Origin: Paraburkholderia sabiae
Lineage (GTDB): Bacteria; Pseudomonadota; Gammaproteobacteria; Burkholderiales; Burkholderiaceae
Direction of reading: 5' to 3'
Length of the DNA stretch: 64,000 nt
Assembly (NCBI RefSeq): GCF_030412785.1
Contig: NZ_CP125295.1
Location: 682,001-746,000, forward strand
Positions 1 to 10,176 of this stretch are shown piece after piece. The notes beneath the pieces were generated by a model, which worked only from the letters and a program-made list of their open reading frames with translations, did no database searches and was not told where the DNA came from. Made by a program: the position numbers and the translations under genes. Within the stretch, counting starts at the first letter, position 1. The number at the start of each line of letters is the position of its first letter.

Positions 1-1155
1 GCGCTCTTTCCGTTGCTCGGCGGCGTGCTCGTGTGGATCGCGCGGGCGATCGCGGGGCAGTTCATCCACACGTCGCTGCTCGATCTCGCGCTGGTGCCGC
101 TGTTCGGCATCGGGCTGATCTACATCGTGTTCTATCTCGCGCGCCGCGTGTTCGGGCGCGACGGCAGCACGCATACGTGGCTGTCGCTGGTCGAGAAGGT
201 CGTGTCGCTGATCGTCTGGGTTGGCATGGTGCTGACGGTCATGGGCATCCAGAACGACGTGCTCAAATGGATGGCGAGCGTGCAGTTCCGCATCGCCAAT
301 ACGCACCTGACCTTGCTGTCGCTGCTGTCAGGGTTGCTGTGGGTGTGCGTGACGATGATCGTCGCGATGTGGCTCGGCGCGGCGCTCGAAGACCGGCTGA
401 TGCGCGCAGGCGCGCTCGACGCGAACCTGAAAGTGGTGCTGTCGCGCGTCGGCCGGGCGCTGCTGATTCTCGCGGCGATTCTGATCAGTCTGTCGCTGGT
501 CGGAATCGACATCACGGTGCTCGGCGTGTTTGGCGGCGCGCTGGGCGTGGGGCTTGGCTTCGGCTTGCAGAAGATTGCGAGCAACTACGTGTCGGGCTTC
601 ATCATCCTGATCGACCGGTCGCTGCGGATCGGCGACACGATCAACGTGAGCGGGCTGCAAGGCATGGTCACGCAGATCCGCACGCGTTATACCGTCGTGC
701 GCGGACTCGACGGGATCGAAACGCTGATTCCGAACGAAAAACTGATCACCGACGTCGTGCAGAACCAGTCGTCGTATCTGACACGCGGCAATGCGAAGGC
801 GACGGTCCAGATCGCCTATTCGACGGATGTCGAGAAGGCGATGGCGTTGCTGGTCGAGGCGACGGCGGGTGTCGAGCGTGTGTTGCGGGAACCGGCGCCG
901 ACGCCATATCTGGCGGGCTTCGGGCCGGACGGCATCAATCTGGAACTCGGTTACTGGATCGAAGACGCGGCGACGGGCACGTCGGGCGTGCGCTCGAACG
1001 TGAACCGCAACATCTGGCGGCTTTTCAAGGAAAACGGCATCGCGATTCCTTATGCGCAACGGGAAGTGCGCATTGTCGAGGGCAATAGCGACATCATGTC
1101 GCAGGCGGTAAGTGTGACTGGACGTGCCGCCAACGAACCGGGCAGCGCCGCCTGA
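1..1155 (+). CDS. Mechanosensitive ion channel, MscS family (5' end outside window)
   Basis: Inner-membrane mechanosensitive channel that would release solutes under hypo-osmotic stress. The reading frame is open to the first base, so the N-terminus lies upstream; about 384 residues are visible. Several hydrophobic helices are followed by the glycine-rich pore-lining helix typical of MscS (GVGLGFGLQKIASNYVSGF) and then the beta domain (LIDRSLRIGDTINV, IPNEKLITD). The C-terminal cytoplasmic domain is complete and ends at TGA 1153-1155. The size of the visible part suggests one of the larger MscS paralogues with extra N-terminal helices rather than the short MscS form. The paralogue cannot be named from this part. 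Confidence 0.88.
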   Translation, partial: ALFPLLGGVLVWIARAIAGQFIHTSLLDLALVPLFGIGLIYIVFYLARRVFGRDGSTHTWLSLVEKVVSLIVWVGMVLTVMGIQNDVLKWMASVQFRIANTHLTLLSLLSGLLWVCVTMIVAMWLGAALEDRLMRAGALDANLKVVLSRVGRALLILAAILISLSLVGIDITVLGVFGGALGVGLGFGLQKIASNYVSGFIILIDRSLRIGDTINVSGLQGMVTQIRTRYTVVRGLDGIETLIPNEKLITDVVQNQSSYLTRGNAKATVQIAYSTDVEKAMALLVEATAGVERVLREPAPTPYLAGFGPDGINLELGYWIEDAATGTSGVRSNVNRNIWRLFKENGIAIPYAQREVRIVEGNSDIMSQAVSVTGRAANEPGSAA

Positions 1156-1354
1156 AACGGGCGTTCCCGGGGTCGAAAATGGCCGCTTCGACCCTCAATC
1201 GGCGCGTCTGCAGTTGATGCAGCACAACAAAATCCTTTTTTGTTACAGATACTTGGAACCGTTCGCGTAGAATAACGTCCAAAATCTTCAATTGCTTTCA
1301 CTTCCTTGACATCCGCCGTTGTATCCTTGCGCGAATGTCTTCGTTTCCAGGTAA

Positions 1355-2557
1355 ATGGCCTTGTTGAATTCCCTGCTTGATTTCCTTGCCCACGGCGCAT
1401 TGCGTTTTTCGTGGTGGCAAATCGTGTTGTGGACGCTCGCCGTCACGCACGTGACGATTATCGGCGTCACGGTCTATCTCCATCGCTGCCAGGCGCACCG
1501 CGCGCTGGATCTGCACCCCATCGCAAGTCACTTCTTCCGCTTCTGGCTGTGGATGAGCACGGGCATGCTGACGGGCCAGTGGGCCGCGATTCACCGCAAG
1601 CACCACGCAAAGTGCGAAACGGAAGAAGATCCGCACAGCCCGCAGACGCGCGGTATCTGGAAGGTGCTGCTCGAAGGCGCCGAACTGTATCGCACCGAAG
1701 CGAAGAACGAAGAAACGATGCGCAAGTTCAGCCACGGCACGCCGAATGACTGGCTCGAGCGCAACGTCTATACGAAGTATCCGATTCTCGGCGTGAGCCT
1801 GATGATGGTCATCGACGTCGCGCTGTTCGGCATCGTCGGTCTGACCGTGTGGGCCGTGCAGATGATCTGGATTCCGTTCTGGGCGGCTGGCGTCGTCAAT
1901 GGTCTCGGACACTTCTGGGGTTATCGCAACTTCAACTCGTCGGATGCGAGCACGAATCTGTTCCCGTGGGGCATCATCATCGGCGGCGAAGAACTGCACA
2001 ACAACCACCATACGTATGCGACGTCCGCGAAGCTGTCGAACAAGTGGTACGAGTTCGATATCGGCTGGATGTATATCCGCATCATGTCGGCGTTCCGTCT
2101 CGCCAAGGTGAAGAAGATCGCGCCGACGCCGCGTCTGACTACCGGCAAGCTCGTGCTCGATCAGGACACGCTGCAAGCCGTGCTGGCGAACCGCTATGAA
2201 GTCATGGCGAGCTACGCGAAGGCGATCAAGCGTGCGTACCGTCAGGAACTGGCGCATCTGAAGGAAGTCGGTGCGCGCGAGAAATATCAGCTGATGCGCG
2301 GCGCGCGTAGCTGGTTCCACAAGGAAGAGGCCGGTCTCGACGAGCCGCAGCGTCTCCAGTTGCCGCAGATTTTCGCAAGCAGCCAGAAGTTGCGCACTTA
2401 CATTGAACTGCGCAACGAACTCGCGGCGATGTGGGAACGTTCGAACGCATCGCGCGAACAACTGCTGGTGCAATTGCAAGATTGGTGTCACCGCGCTGAG
2501 CAAAGCGGCATCAAGGCCCTGCAGGAATTTGCGATGCGCCTGCGGCGCTACGCCTGA
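1355..2557 (+). CDS. Membrane fatty acid (acyl-CoA type) desaturase
   Basis: 400-residue integral-membrane di-iron desaturase that would place a double bond in acyl chains of membrane lipids. All three histidine boxes are visible: HRCQAH at about residues 43-48, HRKHH at 80-84 and HNNHH at 215-219, with a further GHFWGY near 185. Hydrophobic helices lie between the boxes as in the stearoyl-CoA/delta-9 desaturase family. Beyond residue 260 there is a charged, mostly helical C-terminal extension of about 140 residues that the catalytic family does not need. It is monocistronic: a 200-bp gap precedes it and a strong terminator follows. The ATG at 1355 has only a weak Shine-Dalgarno (AGG). Position specificity of desaturation cannot be read from sequence. 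Confidence 0.9.
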   Translation: MALLNSLLDFLAHGALRFSWWQIVLWTLAVTHVTIIGVTVYLHRCQAHRALDLHPIASHFFRFWLWMSTGMLTGQWAAIHRKHHAKCETEEDPHSPQTRGIWKVLLEGAELYRTEAKNEETMRKFSHGTPNDWLERNVYTKYPILGVSLMMVIDVALFGIVGLTVWAVQMIWIPFWAAGVVNGLGHFWGYRNFNSSDASTNLFPWGIIIGGEELHNNHHTYATSAKLSNKWYEFDIGWMYIRIMSAFRLAKVKKIAPTPRLTTGKLVLDQDTLQAVLANRYEVMASYAKAIKRAYRQELAHLKEVGAREKYQLMRGARSWFHKEEAGLDEPQRLQLPQIFASSQKLRTYIELRNELAAMWERSNASREQLLVQLQDWCHRAEQSGIKALQEFAMRLRRYA

Positions 2558-2593
2558 TTCGCGACGAAATCTATTAAACTTTCGTTACGTCAC

Positions 2594-2625
2594 AAAACCC
2601 CGCGTTGGCGGGGTTTTGCTTTTTT
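2594..2625 (+). terminator. Rho-independent terminator after the desaturase
   Basis: Stem CCCCGC/GCGGGG with loop GTTG, flanked by A and T runs and followed by GCTTTTTT. It lies 37 bp after the desaturase stop and before nadA. Confidence 0.85.
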
Positions 2626-2689
2626 GGGCCGCCGAAATCGGTTCGCAGAATCGGCTGTCGGCGGCAGAATCAGCAGGGCAGAGGAGATC

Positions 2690-3820
2690 ATGAATCAGGC
2701 GATCAGGAGCGTCGAGTACGACCGTCCGCAAGGCACGGCCTGCAGCATCGGCCAGGCTTGGGCGAAAGTGCCCGATGCGCCGTCAACGCAGGGACGACTC
2801 GCGTTGAAGGAGCGTATTCGCAGCTTGCTCAAGCGCGAAAAGGCAGTGCTCGTCGCGCATTACTACGTCGACGCTGAATTGCAGGAACTGGCGGACGAAA
2901 CGGGCGGTTGCGTGGCCGATTCACTTGAAATGGCCCGCTTCGGACGCGACCACGACGCGCAGACGCTGGTGGTCGCCGGCGTGCGCTTCATGGGCGAGAC
3001 CGCGAAGATTCTCAGTCCAAACAAGCGCATTCTGATGCCGGACCTGGATGCGACCTGTTCGCTCGATCTCGGCTGCCCCGTCGACGAGTTTTCTGCCTTC
3101 TGCGATGCGCATCCGGACCGCACGGTCGTCGTGTATGCGAATACAAGCGCGGCCGTGAAGGCACGGGCCGACTGGATGGTGACGTCGTCGATCGGGCTGG
3201 AGATCGTCGCCGATCTTCATGCGCGTGGTGAAAAGATCATCTGGGCGCCGGATCGCCATCTCGGCAGCTATATCCAGAAAAAGACGGGCGCCGACATGCT
3301 GCTGTGGCAAGGCTCTTGTCTCGTTCACGATGAGTTCAAAGGCGTCGAACTCGATCTTCTGCGGGCCGAGTATCCGGACGCGAAAGTGCTCGTGCATCCT
3401 GAGTCGCCTGAAGGTGTGGTGGCGCAGGCCGACGTCGTTGGCTCTACAACGCAGTTGATCGACGCAGCGAAGAACAGCAGCGCGACGCACTTCATTGTCG
3501 CGACCGACCTCGGCATCCTGCACAAGATGCGTCTCGCTGCGCCCGGCAAGACCTTTATCGAAGCGCCCACGGCCGGCAACAGCGCAACGTGCAAGAGTTG
3601 CGCGCATTGTCCGTGGATGGCGATGAACGGGCTGCGCAATCTCGTTGAAGTGTTGGAGCGCGGCCACAACGAAATCTTCGTCGATCCGGCGATTGGCGAG
3701 CGCGCGCGTCTGCCGATCGATCGCATGCTCGATTTCGCCGCGCGTCACAAGAAGCGCGTGCAGGCGAGCGGCGATCTCGCGCGCGATACCGCGCTGTTCT
3801 CGAACATTGGAGCGGCTTGA
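2690..3820 (+). CDS. nadA: Quinolinate synthase A
   Basis: Cytosolic [4Fe-4S] enzyme that condenses iminoaspartate (from NadB) with dihydroxyacetone phosphate to give quinolinate, the second step of de novo NAD synthesis. 376 residues, the usual length of the long proteobacterial form. Signature segments include [13 protein letters not shown] near the N-terminus, the repeated-domain cysteines ([11 protein letters not shown]), and the C-terminal [13 protein letters not shown], which supplies cluster ligands. The ATG at 2690 is preceded by GAGGAGATC, a good ribosome-binding site; an upstream in-frame start at 2624 lies over the terminator and is not favoured. It overlaps nadC by one base (TGATG), so the two are translationally coupled. 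Confidence 0.96.
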   Translation: MNQAIRSVEYDRPQGTACSIGQAWAKVPDAPSTQGRLALKERIRSLLKREKAVLVAHYYVDAELQELADETGGCVADSLEMARFGRDHDAQTLVVAGVRFMGETAKILSPNKRILMPDLDATCSLDLGCPVDEFSAFCDAHPDRTVVVYANTSAAVKARADWMVTSSIGLEIVADLHARGEKIIWAPDRHLGSYIQKKTGADMLLWQGSCLVHDEFKGVELDLLRAEYPDAKVLVHPESPEGVVAQADVVGSTTQLIDAAKNSSATHFIVATDLGILHKMRLAAPGKTFIEAPTAGNSATCKSCAHCPWMAMNGLRNLVEVLERGHNEIFVDPAIGERARLPIDRMLDFAARHKKRVQASGDLARDTALFSNIGAA

Positions 3821-4722
3821 TGGGCGCGAGTGAATCGCTGGAGTTGAAAGACGCCGTCTCGCCGCTTTTCGCGGAAGTTCAGGCGCAGTATGGCGACGCG
3901 TTCGCTGCGGCGATCGCGCGCAACGTCGCCGATGCACTCGGGGAAGACGTCGGCAGCGGCGATCTGACGGGCCTTCTCGTTCCCGCAGACGAGATGCGCG
4001 ACGCGCGCATCATCGTGCGCGAAGAGGCGGTGCTGTGCGGCGTGCCGTGGTTCGACGAAGTGATGCGTCGCGTCGATCCGCGTATTGAAGTGCAATGGCG
4101 TTATCGCGAAGGCGACCGCATGGCGGCGGATTCGGTGGTGTGCACGCTGCGCGGGCCGGCGCGCTCGCTGCTGACGGCAGAGCGTAACGGGCTCAACTTT
4201 CTGCAGATGCTGTCGGGCGTCGCGAGCGCGACGCGCAAGTTCGCCGATGCGATCGCGCATACGCGCGCCCGTGTGCTCGATACGCGCAAGACGCTGCCGG
4301 GTTTGCGACTCGCGCAAAAGTACGCGGTGCGCGTGGGCGGCGGCGCGAATCAGCGGCTCGCGCTCTACGACGGCATTCTCATCAAGGAAAATCACATCGC
4401 GGCGGCGGGCGGTGTCGGCGCGGCGATGCGGGCGGCGCTCGCGCTGAACGCGGCTGTGTCGATCCAGATCGAAGTCGAAACGCTGGAGCAGTTGGAGTCG
4501 GCGCTCGCTCACGGCGCGCAGTCCGTGCTGCTCGACAACTTCTCGTTCGACATGATGCGCGACGCGGTGCGCATCACGGCGGGGCGGGCGGTGCTGGAAG
4601 TATCCGGTGGAGTGAACTTCGACACGATCCGGCAGATCGCGGAGACGGGCGTCGACCGCGTGTCGGTAGGTTCGTTGACCAAGGACGTGCGCGCGACCGA
4701 TTTTTCGATGCGCATCGTCTAG
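3820..4722 (+). CDS. nadC: Nicotinate-nucleotide pyrophosphorylase (carboxylating)
   Basis: Quinolinate phosphoribosyltransferase: quinolinate plus PRPP gives nicotinate mononucleotide, CO2 and pyrophosphate. 300 residues. Visible family features are the EDVGSGDLT segment near residue 43, the TRKTLPGLR substrate-binding segment, KENHI, and the C-terminal LDNF and EVSGGV strands of the TIM-like barrel. The ATG at 3820 overlaps the nadA stop, so nadA-nadC form one operon. It converges on nadB, the first pathway enzyme, across a shared bidirectional terminator, so the whole quinolinate branch lies in 3.7 kb. Confidence 0.96.
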   Translation: MGASESLELKDAVSPLFAEVQAQYGDAFAAAIARNVADALGEDVGSGDLTGLLVPADEMRDARIIVREEAVLCGVPWFDEVMRRVDPRIEVQWRYREGDRMAADSVVCTLRGPARSLLTAERNGLNFLQMLSGVASATRKFADAIAHTRARVLDTRKTLPGLRLAQKYAVRVGGGANQRLALYDGILIKENHIAAAGGVGAAMRAALALNAAVSIQIEVETLEQLESALAHGAQSVLLDNFSFDMMRDAVRITAGRAVLEVSGGVNFDTIRQIAETGVDRVSVGSLTKDVRATDFSMRIV

Positions 4723-4744
4723 CCGAATAGCGTAGGCGTTCAAG

Positions 4745-4783
4745 AAAAAGGCCATCGCCAGTCTGACTGGCGATGGCCTTTTC
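4745..4783. terminator. Bidirectional terminator between nadC and nadB
   Basis: Nearly perfect palindrome (GGCCATCGCCAGTC paired with its complement) flanked by an A run on the left and TTTTC on the right. It can terminate nadAC from the left and nadB from the right. Confidence 0.88.
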
Positions 4784-4801
4784 AATGCGACGCGAGTCCC
4801 G

Positions 4802-6400
4802 CTAAACGTTCCGGTTCGGCACGCGTTCGGGCGAAAGCACGGTCGGCAGCGCCTTCGGCAACGCGTTCGGCCAGTCGCGGCTGTAGTGCAGGCCGCGACT
4901 TTCGCGCCGCGAACGTGCGCCTTCGACGATCAACGAAGCCACATCCACCAGATTCCGCAACTCAAGCAGATCGCGACTCACCTTGAAGTTCGCGTAATAC
5001 TCGTGGATTTCGTCACGCAGCAGCGCGAGCCGGTGCTTCGCGCGCGCAAGCCGCTTGTCCGTGCGCACGATGCCGACGTAATTCCACATCAGGCGCCGCA
5101 GTTCGTCCCAGTTGTGCGCGACGACCACTTCCTCGTCGGGATCGGACACGCGGCTTTCGTCCCAGTCGGGCAGCGGCGCGTGCACGGCAGCGCCGAAACC
5201 TTCCTGCTCGATCGCCTGTGCCGCCGACCGGCCGATCACCAGACATTCGAGCAGCGAATTGCTCGCGAGCCGGTTTGCACCGTGCAGACCCGTGCACGAT
5301 GTTTCGCCGACGGCGTACAGCCCGGCCAGATCTGTGCGTCCCGCGAGATCCGTTACGACGCCACCGCAGGTGTAGTGCGCGGCGGGCACGACGGGAATCG
5401 GCTCTTTCGTAATGTCGATGCCGAACTCCAGGCAACGGGCAAGAATAGTCGGAAAATGCTCGCGCAGGAATTCAGGCGATTGATGGCTGATGTCGAGATA
5501 CACGCAATCGATACCGCGCTTCTTGATCTCGAAGTCGATCGCACGGGCGACAATATCGCGCGGCGCCAGTTCGGCGCGTTCGTCGTGTGCGGGCATGAAG
5601 CGCGTGGCGTCCGGCAGCTTAAGAATGCCGCCTTCTCCTCTGACTGCTTCCGAAATCAGGAACGACTTCGCGTAGGGATGGAACAGACACGTCGGATGAA
5701 ACTGGATGAACTCCATGTTCGACACACGACATCCGGCGCGCCAGGCCATCGCGATGCCATCCCCCGTCGCGGTATCGGGGTTCGTCGTGTAGAGGTAGAC
5801 CTTGCCGGCGCCGCCCGTTGCCAGAACCGTGTGAGGCGCTTCGATCGTGACGGTGCGCCCGCTTGTCAGATCGAGCGCGTAGAGGCCATGACAGCGCCGG
5901 CCGGGCAGGCCGAGGCGGTCGGACGTGATCAGGTCGATCGCGTAGTGATCTTCGAGCAGCGTGATGTTGGGATGCTGCCGCACCCGTTCGCTCAGCGTCG
6001 CGACGACGGCGTGGCCCGTCGCGTCTGCCGCGTGAATGATGCGCCGATGGCTGTGGCCGCCTTCGCGCGTCAGGTGAAAGCCGAGCTCGGCGGCATCGTC
6101 TTTCGTGAACGGCACGCCTTGATCGATCAGCCACTGGATTGCCTCGCGGCCATGCTCGACGATGAAGCGCGTAGCGGCCTCGTCGCACAAGCCACCGCCA
6201 GCGATCAGCGTGTCATCGACGTGATTCTCGACGCTATCCGCTGAATCGAGCACAGCCGCGATGCCGCCTTGTGCCCAGTCGCTGGCGCCCTCGGTCAGCG
6301 AGCGTTTGGCGATCACGGCGACGCGCCGTGTCTCTGCGAGATTCAGCGCGACACTCAAACCGGCAAGGCCGCTGCCGACAATCGCTACATCGAAATTCAT
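4802..6400 (-). CDS. nadB: L-aspartate oxidase
   Basis: FAD-dependent oxidase (O2 or fumarate as acceptor) that converts L-aspartate to iminoaspartate for NadA. 532 residues, normal for the family. The N-terminal dinucleotide-binding fold begins [12 protein letters not shown]; the succinate dehydrogenase-type segments SDWAQGG, HxxTREGGHSxRR and the ligand region EFIQFHPT are present, as is the catalytic region HYTCGGV followed by [15 protein letters not shown]. The ATG at 6400 has a GGAGAGAGGAG Shine-Dalgarno; the frame stays open another 61 codons upstream without homology. It is convergent with nadAC. Confidence 0.96.
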   Translation of the reverse strand: MNFDVAIVGSGLAGLSVALNLAETRRVAVIAKRSLTEGASDWAQGGIAAVLDSADSVENHVDDTLIAGGGLCDEAATRFIVEHGREAIQWLIDQGVPFTKDDAAELGFHLTREGGHSHRRIIHAADATGHAVVATLSERVRQHPNITLLEDHYAIDLITSDRLGLPGRRCHGLYALDLTSGRTVTIEAPHTVLATGGAGKVYLYTTNPDTATGDGIAMAWRAGCRVSNMEFIQFHPTCLFHPYAKSFLISEAVRGEGGILKLPDATRFMPAHDERAELAPRDIVARAIDFEIKKRGIDCVYLDISHQSPEFLREHFPTILARCLEFGIDITKEPIPVVPAAHYTCGGVVTDLAGRTDLAGLYAVGETSCTGLHGANRLASNSLLECLVIGRSAAQAIEQEGFGAAVHAPLPDWDESRVSDPDEEVVVAHNWDELRRLMWNYVGIVRTDKRLARAKHRLALLRDEIHEYYANFKVSRDLLELRNLVDVASLIVEGARSRRESRGLHYSRDWPNALPKALPTVLSPERVPNRNV

Positions 6401-6581
6401 CTCCTCTCTCCGTCGTATTGCGCGGCCGGTGCAGCGAACGCCGCCACAGCCATTCGATTGGAAACCGAAGAGCATACGCGTTGCAGCCTGCGAGGAAAAG
6501 CAGGCCGAACGGCTTAGTCTGTTGCGCGCGCCGGAAGCAGGGTAATAACGGCGGGATAGCGCAAAGCCAGAGATGAAAAAC

Positions 6582-6608
6582 AAAAAGCCCCGCAGAAGCG
6601 GGGCTTTT
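6582..6608 (-). terminator. Terminator after rpmB-rpmG
   Basis: On the minus strand the hairpin AGCCCCGC/GCGGGGCT with loop TTCT is followed by TTTTTG. It lies between the rpmG stop and the nadB start. Confidence 0.85.
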
Positions 6609-6633
6609 CATCGTCAACAGGCAGAAAACGAGA

Positions 6634-6801
6634 TTACTTGATCTTCGTTTCCTTGTACGCCACATGCTTGCGAGCGACGGGATCGAACTTCATGATCTCC
6701 ATCTTTTCCGGCATGTTGCGCTTGTTCTTCGTCGTGGTGTAGAAGTGACCCGTACCTGCGGTCGATTCCAGCTTGATCTTGTCGCGTGCGCCCTTGGCCA
6801 T
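6634..6801 (-). CDS. rpmG: 50S ribosomal protein L33
   Basis: 55-residue ribosomal protein of the large subunit. The sequence starts [13 protein letters not shown] and ends with the [10 protein letters not shown] tail typical of L33. It lacks the zinc-ribbon cysteines, so it is the C-minus type. The start ATG at 6801 has a GGAG Shine-Dalgarno eight bases upstream. It is 10 bp downstream of rpmB in the usual rpmB-rpmG operon and was found directly from the sequence because it is short. Confidence 0.95.
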
Positions 6802-6811
6802 GATTTACTCC

Positions 6812-7045
6812 TTAGGCTTCGCCACGTGCGCGCAGGTCAGCGAGCACGGAGTCGATACCGTTCTTGTCGATCAGGCGCAGGCCGGCGTTCGAAACGCGCA
6901 GGCGCACCCAACGGTTTTCGCTTTCAACCCAGAAACGGCGGTTTTGCAGATTCGGGAGAAAACGACGCTTGGTCTTGTTGTTCGCGTGGGAAACGTTGTT
7001 GCCGCTCATCGGCGCTTTCCCAGTTACTTGGCATACGCGTGCCAT
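6812..7045 (-). CDS. rpmB: 50S ribosomal protein L28
   Basis: 77-residue large-subunit ribosomal protein. It carries the L28 hallmarks [10 protein letters not shown] at the N-terminus and [18 protein letters not shown] in the middle, ending [16 protein letters not shown]. First gene of the rpmB-rpmG operon; a GGAGTG Shine-Dalgarno precedes the ATG. The upstream 257-bp gap to radC holds its promoter, but no clear elements were assigned. Confidence 0.96.
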
Positions 7046-7302
7046 GAGAGCACTCCTAATACGCTAATTCTGAGTTCGAACGCCGTGAAGTTTCCCGGGA
7101 AAACATGTGGACCGAGCCGTAGCCGACTTGAATCGCTTGCTTTCCGAGAAGGCCTTGTGGCTTCGGAACAGGGGTTGGAAGAGGCAAACCGAGATAGTAG
7201 CAGAAAAAGAGCCGAAAAATCAAACCTTATTTGCGACGATACATCAACGTGGAAGGCAGACGTCTATGGCTTCAATGCCTGCGCGGCCCGTCGCGGCGCG
7301 CT

Positions 7303-8031
7303 TCAAGGCCAGCCGGCGCGGGCGAAAGAAAACGTCTCGTTTGCGCCAATCACAAGATGATCGATCAGTTGCACGTCGATCAAAGCGAGCGTGTCGCGCA
7401 ACACACGCGTCAGCTGGCGGTCGCTGGCGCTCGGCTTGACTGCGCCGGACGGGTGATTATGCGCGACGATCAGGCTCGCTGCATTGACGGAAAGCGCACG
7501 CCGCACGATTTCGCGCGGATACACGGCCATGCGCGTGAGCGAGCCGCGCGAATTTTCCTCCGAGCGGATCAGCCGGTGCCGCGTGTCGAGAAACAGGCAG
7601 ATGAACACTTCATAAGGACGCGAGCCGATCAGCAGCCGCAAATAGTCTTCGACGGCTTCGGGCGAATCGATCAGCGGACGCTCGCGCATCTTTTCCGCCA
7701 GCGCGCGCCGCGCCATTTCCATGATCGCCAGCAATTGCGCGCGTTTGGCCGGACCGACGCCGCGCATGCCGTCGAAATCTTCCGGCGTTCCGTCGAGCAT
7801 CGCGCGCAGCGAACCGAAGCGCTGCAGCAGCGAGCGCGCGACGTCGAAAACATTATGTCCGGGCAGCCCCGAGCCGAGCACGAGCGCGACCAGTTCGGTG
7901 TCGGAGAGTGCGCCCGGACCCGCATCGAGCAGGCGTTCACGTGGCATATCGCGCGCCGGCCACGCAGGCGGGGCGCGGCGTATCGGGGATTTTTCCGCGT
8001 TGGTGAGCGGGATGACTATCGTGTCGTTCAT
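7303..8031 (-). CDS. radC: RadC family JAB1/MPN-domain protein
   Basis: 242-residue protein of the RadC family. Older work linked it to DNA repair; its true role is unsettled. An N-terminal helix-hairpin-helix-like part ([16 protein letters not shown], then [13 protein letters not shown]) is followed by the metalloprotease-like JAB fold with the HNHPSG...D zinc motif ([16 protein letters not shown]). The start is taken at the ATG at 8031 (MNDTIVIPL), since the open frame further upstream has no similarity and runs across the divergent fkpB promoter region. It is transcribed divergently from fkpB. Confidence 0.9.
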   Translation of the reverse strand: MNDTIVIPLTNAEKSPIRRAPPAWPARDMPRERLLDAGPGALSDTELVALVLGSGLPGHNVFDVARSLLQRFGSLRAMLDGTPEDFDGMRGVGPAKRAQLLAIMEMARRALAEKMRERPLIDSPEAVEDYLRLLIGSRPYEVFICLFLDTRHRLIRSEENSRGSLTRMAVYPREIVRRALSVNAASLIVAHNHPSGAVKPSASDRQLTRVLRDTLALIDVQLIDHLVIGANETFSFARAGWP

Positions 8032-8220
8032 GGCTACGTCCTTCGAAATTCGGATGAAGCGGCGACGGCGCGCCGCACAGCAACGTTCCAGCCGGCTCGG
8101 GATATGTGGCTTACAATAGAGCCTTTGCGCACGGCATCCCCGGCCTCGCACGGGCCCGCCATGCGCGCGACCTGCGCCGCAGCGTTCAAGCGCCGCGCGC
8201 CACGACCGAACGAGTACCGC

Positions 8221-8676
8221 ATGAGCATCATCGACATCTCCGAAGTGAAACCCGGTTCGCACGTGACGCTTCACTACCGGCTTTCGCTCGCCGATGGCGC
8301 CGAAGTCGTCAGCACTTTCAACGAGAAACCCGCCACGCTGCTGCTGGGCGCCGGCCAGTTGGCGCCGCCGCTGGAAAACATTCTGCTGGGATTGAAGGTG
8401 GGTCACCACTCGACCTTTCAGCTAGAACCGGGTGAGGCATTCGGCCCGCGCAATCCAGAGCTGATCCAGCGCGTGTCGCTGGCCACGCTGCGCGAAAACA
8501 GCATGATCGGTGAGGATTTTTCTCCCGGCGATCTCGTCGAATTCAATGCGCCGGGCGGCGGACGCTACGCCGGCGTGCTGAAAGAGGTCGGCGAAACCTC
8601 GGCTCTCTTCGATTTCAACCATCCGCTCGCCGGCCAGGCGCTGACGTTCGAAGTAAAAATCATCGGGATCCTGTAA
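8221..8676 (+). CDS. fkpB: FKBP-type peptidyl-prolyl isomerase, SlpA/FkpB type
   Basis: 151-residue cytosolic prolyl isomerase/chaperone. It shows the FKBP start ([18 protein letters not shown]), the insert-in-flap region and the [15 protein letters not shown] segment typical of the SlpA group, ending with the FEVKIIGIL beta strand. The frame is open far upstream, but homology begins at the ATG at 8221. The stop is two bases before the ispH start; the fkpB-ispH pair is conserved in many proteobacteria and indicates one transcript. Confidence 0.93.
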   Translation: MSIIDISEVKPGSHVTLHYRLSLADGAEVVSTFNEKPATLLLGAGQLAPPLENILLGLKVGHHSTFQLEPGEAFGPRNPELIQRVSLATLRENSMIGEDFSPGDLVEFNAPGGGRYAGVLKEVGETSALFDFNHPLAGQALTFEVKIIGIL

Positions 8677-8678
8677 AC

Positions 8679-9638
8679 ATGAGCATCACGGACACGACTC
8701 TCGCCGAAGCTGAAATCCTGCTTGCGCAACCGCGCGGATTTTGCGCCGGCGTCGATCGGGCGATCGAGATCGTCGAGCGCGCCATCAAGCTGTACGGTTC
8801 GCCGATCTACGTGCGTCACGAAATCGTTCATAACGCGTATGTCGTCGAAGATCTGCGCAAGAAGGGCGCGATCTTCATCGAACAACTCGAAGAAGTGCCG
8901 GCGGGCAGCACAGTGATCTTCAGTGCGCACGGCGTGTCCAAGGCCGTTCGCGCGGAAGCCGACGAGCGCGGCCTGCGCGTGTACGACGCAACGTGCCCGC
9001 TGGTGACGAAGGTGCACATCGAAGTCGCGAAGATGCGCGCGGAAGGCTTCGACATCGTGATGATCGGCCACAAGGGCCACCCCGAAGTGGAAGGCACGAT
9101 GGGGCAGACGGGCGAAGGCATGTATCTCGTCGAAGATATCGACGACGTGCAGGCGCTGGAGTTGGCCGACCCCGACCGCATCGCTTACGTGACGCAGACG
9201 ACGCTGTCCGTCGACGACGCCGCGCAGATCATCGCCGCGCTGAAGGCGAAGTTCCCGAACATCAAGGAACCGAAGAAGCAGGACATCTGCTACGCGACGC
9301 AAAACCGCCAGGACGCCGTCAAGTTCATGGCGCCGCAGTGCGATGTAGTGATCGTCGTCGGCAGCCCGAACAGCTCGAACTCCAACCGCCTGCGCGAACT
9401 GGCTGAAAAGCTCGGCGTTCCGTCCTATATGGTGGACTCGCCGGATCAGATCGATCCCGCATGGGTCGCGGACAAGCGCCGGATCGGCGTGACGGCGGGC
9501 GCGTCGGCGCCCGAGGCGCTGGCTCAGGCTGTCATTGGCCGTCTGCGCGAACTGGGCGTGCGCAACGTGCGTGCGCTCGAAGGTATCGAGGAAAACATCG
9601 CGTTTCCGTTGCCGCGCGGGCTCGGTTTGCCGGCCTGA
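8679..9638 (+). CDS. ispH: 4-hydroxy-3-methylbut-2-enyl diphosphate reductase
   Basis: [4Fe-4S] enzyme of the last step of the MEP isoprenoid pathway, giving IPP and DMAPP. 319 residues. The three cluster cysteines are in [22 protein letters not shown] and ICYATQNRQ. The catalytic and substrate residues are also seen: HEIVHN, the glutamate in [10 protein letters not shown], and [11 protein letters not shown]. It is translated just after fkpB with a 2-bp gap and is followed by a terminator. Confidence 0.97.
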   Translation: MSITDTTLAEAEILLAQPRGFCAGVDRAIEIVERAIKLYGSPIYVRHEIVHNAYVVEDLRKKGAIFIEQLEEVPAGSTVIFSAHGVSKAVRAEADERGLRVYDATCPLVTKVHIEVAKMRAEGFDIVMIGHKGHPEVEGTMGQTGEGMYLVEDIDDVQALELADPDRIAYVTQTTLSVDDAAQIIAALKAKFPNIKEPKKQDICYATQNRQDAVKFMAPQCDVVIVVGSPNSSNSNRLRELAEKLGVPSYMVDSPDQIDPAWVADKRRIGVTAGASAPEALAQAVIGRLRELGVRNVRALEGIEENIAFPLPRGLGLPA

Positions 9639-9656
9639 CGACCTGTCCCCATCGAA

Positions 9657-9684
9657 AAAGCGCGCCGCGGGCGCGCTTTTTTAT
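9657..9684 (+). terminator. Terminator after fkpB-ispH
   Basis: Hairpin AAAGCGCGCC/GGGCGCGCTTT with a tiny loop, followed by a T run. Confidence 0.85.
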
Positions 9685-9969
9685 TGCCCCGAGACCTCCG
9701 AAATCGCTGGAAAAACGGTGCCATATCACATAAAAACTAGAAAGTGACGGTGTCGAGGCGAACATTCTTTTTGTTTTTCGAGGCGTAATTTGGGTTCAAG
9801 CAGCCGATCGCGCCCTGTTTTTCGTCTGATGATCGCAACAAAGGCCGTTCGAACGCACAAAATCGGTGCATCTGCGCCGCGACGCAATATTGGGACGGGT
9901 CGATGGGTTGAAGTCCGCAGCATCGGGCTGACGCGGGAATCACTGCAACAACTGGTGTGGCAATGCATC

Positions 9970-10015
9970 GTTGCTGGTGCAACTGATGCACAAAAAACTG
10001 GCGCAACCAGGTTGC
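9970..10015. promoter_or_regulatory. Paired inverted repeats upstream of livK (possible operator)
   Basis: Within the 538-bp gap between ispH and livK two small palindromes share the half-site GTTGC/GCAAC: GTTGC-TGGT-GCAAC at 9970-9983 and GCAAC-CAG-GTTGC at 10003-10015. They lie 70-110 bp before the likely promoter. No regulator is named; the rest of 9685-10080 shows no gene I can support. Confidence 0.35.
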
Positions 10016-10082
10016 AACGATAACGCGCTAGATGTCTCGAAATGCGGTTGCAATGCAGGAAAACCCTGCGCATTCAGCAATA

Positions 10083-10110
10083 TTGCCCGTCGCAGAATTG
10101 GAGTTACAAT
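10083..10110 (+). promoter_or_regulatory. Candidate sigma-70 promoter of livK
   Basis: TTGCCC at 10083-10088 and TACAAT at 10105-10110 with a 16-bp spacer, placing the start of transcription near 10117, about 60 bp before the livK ATG. Confidence 0.5.
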
Positions 10111-10176
10111 GCGCGCGTTCTCAAGGCTTTAGCGCCTTGGAACGCCAGATTTTGCAAGGCGCAGGAGACCTATTTA

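Noticed and set aside
4886..6244. A 452-codon forward frame opposite nadB
   Set aside because: Arg/Ala-rich shadow of nadB, whose motifs are complete; no Shine-Dalgarno and no recognisable domain.
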